From contig CM031626.1 of NCBI GenBank assembly GCA_018398815.1, forward strand, positions 40,720,367 to 40,784,366: a DNA stretch of 64,000 nt, given 5' to 3'. The notes beneath the pieces were generated by a model, which was not told the DNA's origin, did not search any database, and worked only from the letters and a program-made list of their open reading frames with translations. The stretch comes from Conus ventricosus. Taxonomy: Eukaryota; Mollusca; Gastropoda; Neogastropoda; Conidae. Positions 60,442-64,000 of this stretch are shown here, in pieces. Made by a program: the position numbers and the translations under genes. Position 1 is the stretch's first letter. Every line of letters starts with the position of its first letter.

Positions 60442-62845
60442 CTCACAGTCCAGTTGAGTACTTCTCACAGTCCAGTTGAGCACTTCTCACAGTCCAGTTG
60501 AGCACTTCTCACAGTCCAGTTGAGCGCTTCTCACAGTCCAGTTGAGTACTTCTCACGAGTCAGTTGAGCACTTTTCACAGAGTCCAGTTGAGTACTTCTC
60601 ACAGTCCAGTTGAGTACTTCTCACAGAGTCCAGTTGAGTACTTCTCACAGTCCAGTTGAGTACTTCTCACAGTCCAGTTGAGTGCTTCTCACAGTCCAGT
60701 TGAGTACTTCTCACAGTCAGTTGAGCACTTCTCACAGTCCAGTTGAGCACTTCTCACAGTCCAGTTGAGTACTTCTCACAGTCAGTTGAGCACTTCTCAC
60801 AGAGTCCAGTTGAGTACTTCTCACAGAGTCCAGTTGAGTACTTCTCACAGTCCAGTTGAGTACTTCTCACAGTTGAGTTGAGTACTTCTCACAGAGTCCA
60901 GTTGAGTACTTCTCACAGTCCAGTTGAGTACTTCTCACAGTCCAGTTGAGTGCTTCTCACAGTCCAGTTGAGTGCTTCTCACAGTCCAGTTGAGTACTTC
61001 TCAGAGTCCAGTTGAGCACTTCTCACAGTCCAGTGAGTACTTCTCACAGAGTCCAGTTGAGTACTTCTCACAGTCAGTTGAGTGCTTCTCACAGTCCAGT
61101 TGAGTGCTTCTCACAGTCCAGTTGAGTACTCTCACAGTCCAGTTGAACGCTTCTCACAGTCAGTTGAGTATTCTCACAGTCCAGTTGGGTACTTCTCACA
61201 GAGTCAGTTGAGTACTTCTCACAGTCCAGTTGAGTACTTCTCACAGTCCAGTTGAGTACTTCTCACAGAGTCCAGTTCAGCACTTCTCACAGAGTCCAGT
61301 TGAGTACTTCTCACAGTCCAGTTGAGTACTTCTCACAGTCCAGTTGAGTATTCTCACAGAGTCGAGTTGAGTGCTTCTCACAGTCGAGTTGAGTGCTTCT
61401 CACAGTCCAGTTGAGTTACTTCTTACAGTCCAGTTGAGTGCTTCTCACAGAGTCCAGTTGAGCACTTCTCACAGTCCAGTTGAGTGCTTCTCACAGAGTC
61501 CAGTTGAGCACTTCTCACAGTCCAGTTGAGCAGTCCAGTTGAGTACTTCTCACAGTCAGTTGAGTACTTCTCACAGTCCAGTTGAAAACTCTCACAGTCC
61601 AGTTGAGTACTTCTCACAGTCCAGTTGAGTACTTCTCACAGTCCAGTTGAGTACTTCTCACAGCCCAGTTGAGTACAGTTGAGCAGTCCAGTTGAGTACT
61701 TCTCACAGTCCAGTTGAGTACTTCTCACAGTCCAGTTGAAAACTCTCACAGTCCAGTTGAGTACTTCTCACAGTCCAGTTGAGCACTTCTCACAGCCCAG
61801 TTGAGTACTTCTCACAGAGTCCAGTTGAGCACTTCTCACAGTCCAGTTGAGCACTTCTCACAGTCCAGTTGAGTACTTCTCACAGTCCAGTTGAGTACTT
61901 CTCACAGAGTCCAGTTGAGTACTTCTCACAGTCCAGTTGAGCACTTCTCACAGAGTCCAGTTCAGCACTTCTCACAGAGTCCAGTTGAGTACTTCTCACA
62001 GTCCAGTTCAGCACTTCTCACAGAGTCCAGTTGAGTACTTCTCACAGAGTCCAGTTGAGTACTTCTCACAGAGTCAGTTGAGCACTTCTCACAGTCCAGT
62101 TAAGTACTTCTCACAGTCCAGTTCAGTACTTCTCACAGTCCAGTTCAGCACTTCTCACAGTCCAGTTCAGCACTTCTCACAGAGTCCAGTTGAGTGCTTC
62201 TCACAGTCCAGTTGAGCACTTCTCACAGAGTCCAGTTGAGTGCTTCTCACAGTCCAGTTCAGCATTTCTCACAGAGTCCGTTGAGTACTTCTCGATCTCA
62301 CAGAGTCCAGTTGAGTATTTCTCACAGTCCAGTTGAGTGCTTCTCACAGTCCAGTTGAGTGCTTCTCACAGAGTCCAGTTGAGCACTTCTCACAGTCCAG
62401 TTGAGTGCTTCTCACAGTCCAGTTGAGCAGTCCAGGTGAGTACTTCTCACAGTCCAGTTGAGCAGTCCAGTTGAGCACTTCTCACAGTCCAGTTGAGCAG
62501 TCAGTTGAGTACTTCTCACAGTCCAGTTGAGTACTTCTCACAGTCCAGTTGAGCACTTCTCACAGTCCAGTTGAGCAGTCCAGTTGAGTGCTTCTCACAG
62601 TCCAGTTGAGTACTTCTCACAGTCCAGTTGAGTACTTCTCACAGTCCAGTTAAGTACTTCTCACAGAGTCCAGTTGAGTACTTTCACTGAGTCCAGTTAA
62701 GTACTTCTCACAGTCCAGTTGAGTTACTTCTCACAGTCCAGTTAAGTACTTCTCACAGTCCAGTTGAGTACTTCTCACAGTCCAGTTAAGTACTTCTCAC
62801 AGTCCAGTTGAGTACTTCTCACAGTCCAGTTAAGTACTTCTCACC
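60442..62845. repeat. 22-bp minisatellite, ~105 copies
   Basis: Unit TTGAGTACTTCTCACAGTCC plus AG; variants CACAGAGTCC, GAGCAC/GAGTGC, TTAAG and TTCAG. Every unit includes CTTCTCACAG, resembling a short pyrimidine tract plus AG. Confidence 0.97.
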
Positions 62846-62896
62846 TTTGCATGCACAGACAGGTCATGCTTCCACATATATTCAAATCCTATGTGC

Positions 62897-62954
62897 AAGA
62901 TAAGATAATGTTGCTTATAGCCCAGCTGATCGCAAAGGGCCACATCAGGGCTGT
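62897..62954 (+). repeat. Dispersed repeat, copy 3 (GATAAGATAA family)
   Basis: AAGATAAGATAATG, GCTTATAGCCCAGCTGATCG, CAAAGGGCCACATCAGGGCT. Very close to the 48.0-kb copy. Confidence 0.75.
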
Positions 62955-64000
62955 CTATATGCCAAACTCTGTACCATCTTCTAAGAAGTTATGGTTATAC
63001 TATATAGCCTGGTAGATAGTCTCCACAGGGTAGATTGCCATTCACCAAAGTTAATGACAAAGTTTTCCTGACGTTGCATCCAAGGTATTGCTTTGACCTG
63101 TGTTGGTTGCTCTATCTGTCAGCAGGATGGGGTAAAAAAAAAGCAGTGTCACGGTTTCCCTGGCTACTCATGGGTTCGTTTCCCCATCAGAGCCATTTAT
63201 TTGTGGATTTGTCTGCCCTGACGGGCCTGTACTCGCGAGTTGAATTTGCTGTAGGCTCAGTTGAGAAGACTGGGACCACACAGTAGAGTTTCTGCACTAA
63301 ATGGATGCGCCTCTGAGACTATTGCTCAAATTTTCTGATCGACTCTGCAAGTGTCTGTATCTCTCAGGCTGGTTGATGCTGGGAAATATCATGAAAGTAA
63401 GCACAGAGTACAGCCCTGTCATGGTGTCTCAGACCTGAATGGAAATCCGTCGCATCATCTTCTCATCATCCTCATCATGCTCATTGCTCTGCATTGAAGA
63501 AAATGTCTCAGATCATGAGGCCCTTCATGCCTGTTGTCATGGTGACCTTGGTTTCAGTTTCCTTTCCACACCTTTGCTGTGGTGAAGTTCTCTTGGAGTC
63601 ACTGCTGTCAGCAAGTTCATGAGACTGTTGTCGGACAGATGTAGAGGGAGAGCTTGCTCAGCCGGCTCTGCAGCTCAGCACTTTTTGTGGCCGGCAGGAA
63701 ACTTAGCAGGTGGTAACCAGGTGTGTCAGAACAGGCACCCCTGAGCAGTACCAGAGTGACTCGGCAGCAGTGCAGTGTTTTCCTCTGGTGGGTCGCCTCA
63801 TGCCTGCTTGAAGTTGACGGCTCTTAGTGGATTGCTGGGGGCCTGGGGCGGCCCCAGCCAGGCTGTGGCTGTGGACAGAGAGCGGCGTGGATAGTGCAGA
63901 AGATGGGACAGGGGAAAGGGGGAAAAAAAAAAGTGAAAATGACGGAACTGGTTTTAAGGAAATTTGGTGGAAAGGTGGAAAGTAGTCAGAGGACAAACGC
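62955..64000 (+). other. Window end, no exon recognised
   Basis: Mixed-composition DNA with several possible AG borders (for example near 63700), but no segment that reads as the kinase tail. The gene probably continues past the window. Confidence 0.45.

Overview
This window is animal nuclear DNA. It carries part of one recognisable gene, a DYRK1A/minibrain-type protein kinase on the + strand, spread over introns that are mostly tandem repeats and transposon debris. The evidence for an animal is the set of short exons with GT-AG borders, introns of 0.9-10 kb, (GT)n/(GA)n microsatellites, hAT-type transposon remnants and a tRNA-derived SINE. The microsatellite load, long poly-G runs and element types fit a mollusc, possibly a gastropod. 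That is an inference; the sequence alone does not name a species. No bacterial gene, operon, CRISPR array or viral gene was recognised.

Layout. 0.2-1.6 kb is CpG-rich, with YY1-, CCAAT- and GC-box-like motifs and long poly-G runs, and is the best candidate promoter/5' end. 1.6-16.7 kb is non-coding and holds four minisatellites and a 535-bp foldback element. The kinase exons are: A (16813-16953, possibly from 16682), B (26957-27157), C (31116-31262), D (35140-35426), E (39914-40060), F (40996-41135) and G (42481-42763). A doubtful exon H lies at 53743-53855. Exons A-G cover the end of the N-terminal region, the nuclear-localisation KKKRR, the DYRK-homology box and the whole kinase domain. The Ser/Thr/His-rich C-terminal tail is expected past G and is mostly not seen, so the gene probably continues beyond the window.

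Introns. About 18 kb, more than a quarter of the window, is minisatellite in at least 17 independent arrays. The largest is a 19-21-bp array (19450-24097 and 26043-26855) split by a 1.9-kb hAT-like element with a perfect 5-bp target duplication. Two more hAT-like deletion derivatives (28219-29029, 37622-38699) and a short hAT-type MITE (41682-42229) sit in other introns. Each of the larger three keeps a different piece of a transposase.

Most notable: the exon C / intron boundary itself, including its 5' splice site, is tandemly amplified about 13 times almost perfectly plus about 5 diverged times. Exons C and F each lack one base relative to the conserved reading frame, most simply explained by residual sequencing or assembly indels. 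An inverted pair of hammerhead-ribozyme-like motifs, two related hairpin elements, and complementary G-rich/C-rich tracts flanking exons are also reported.
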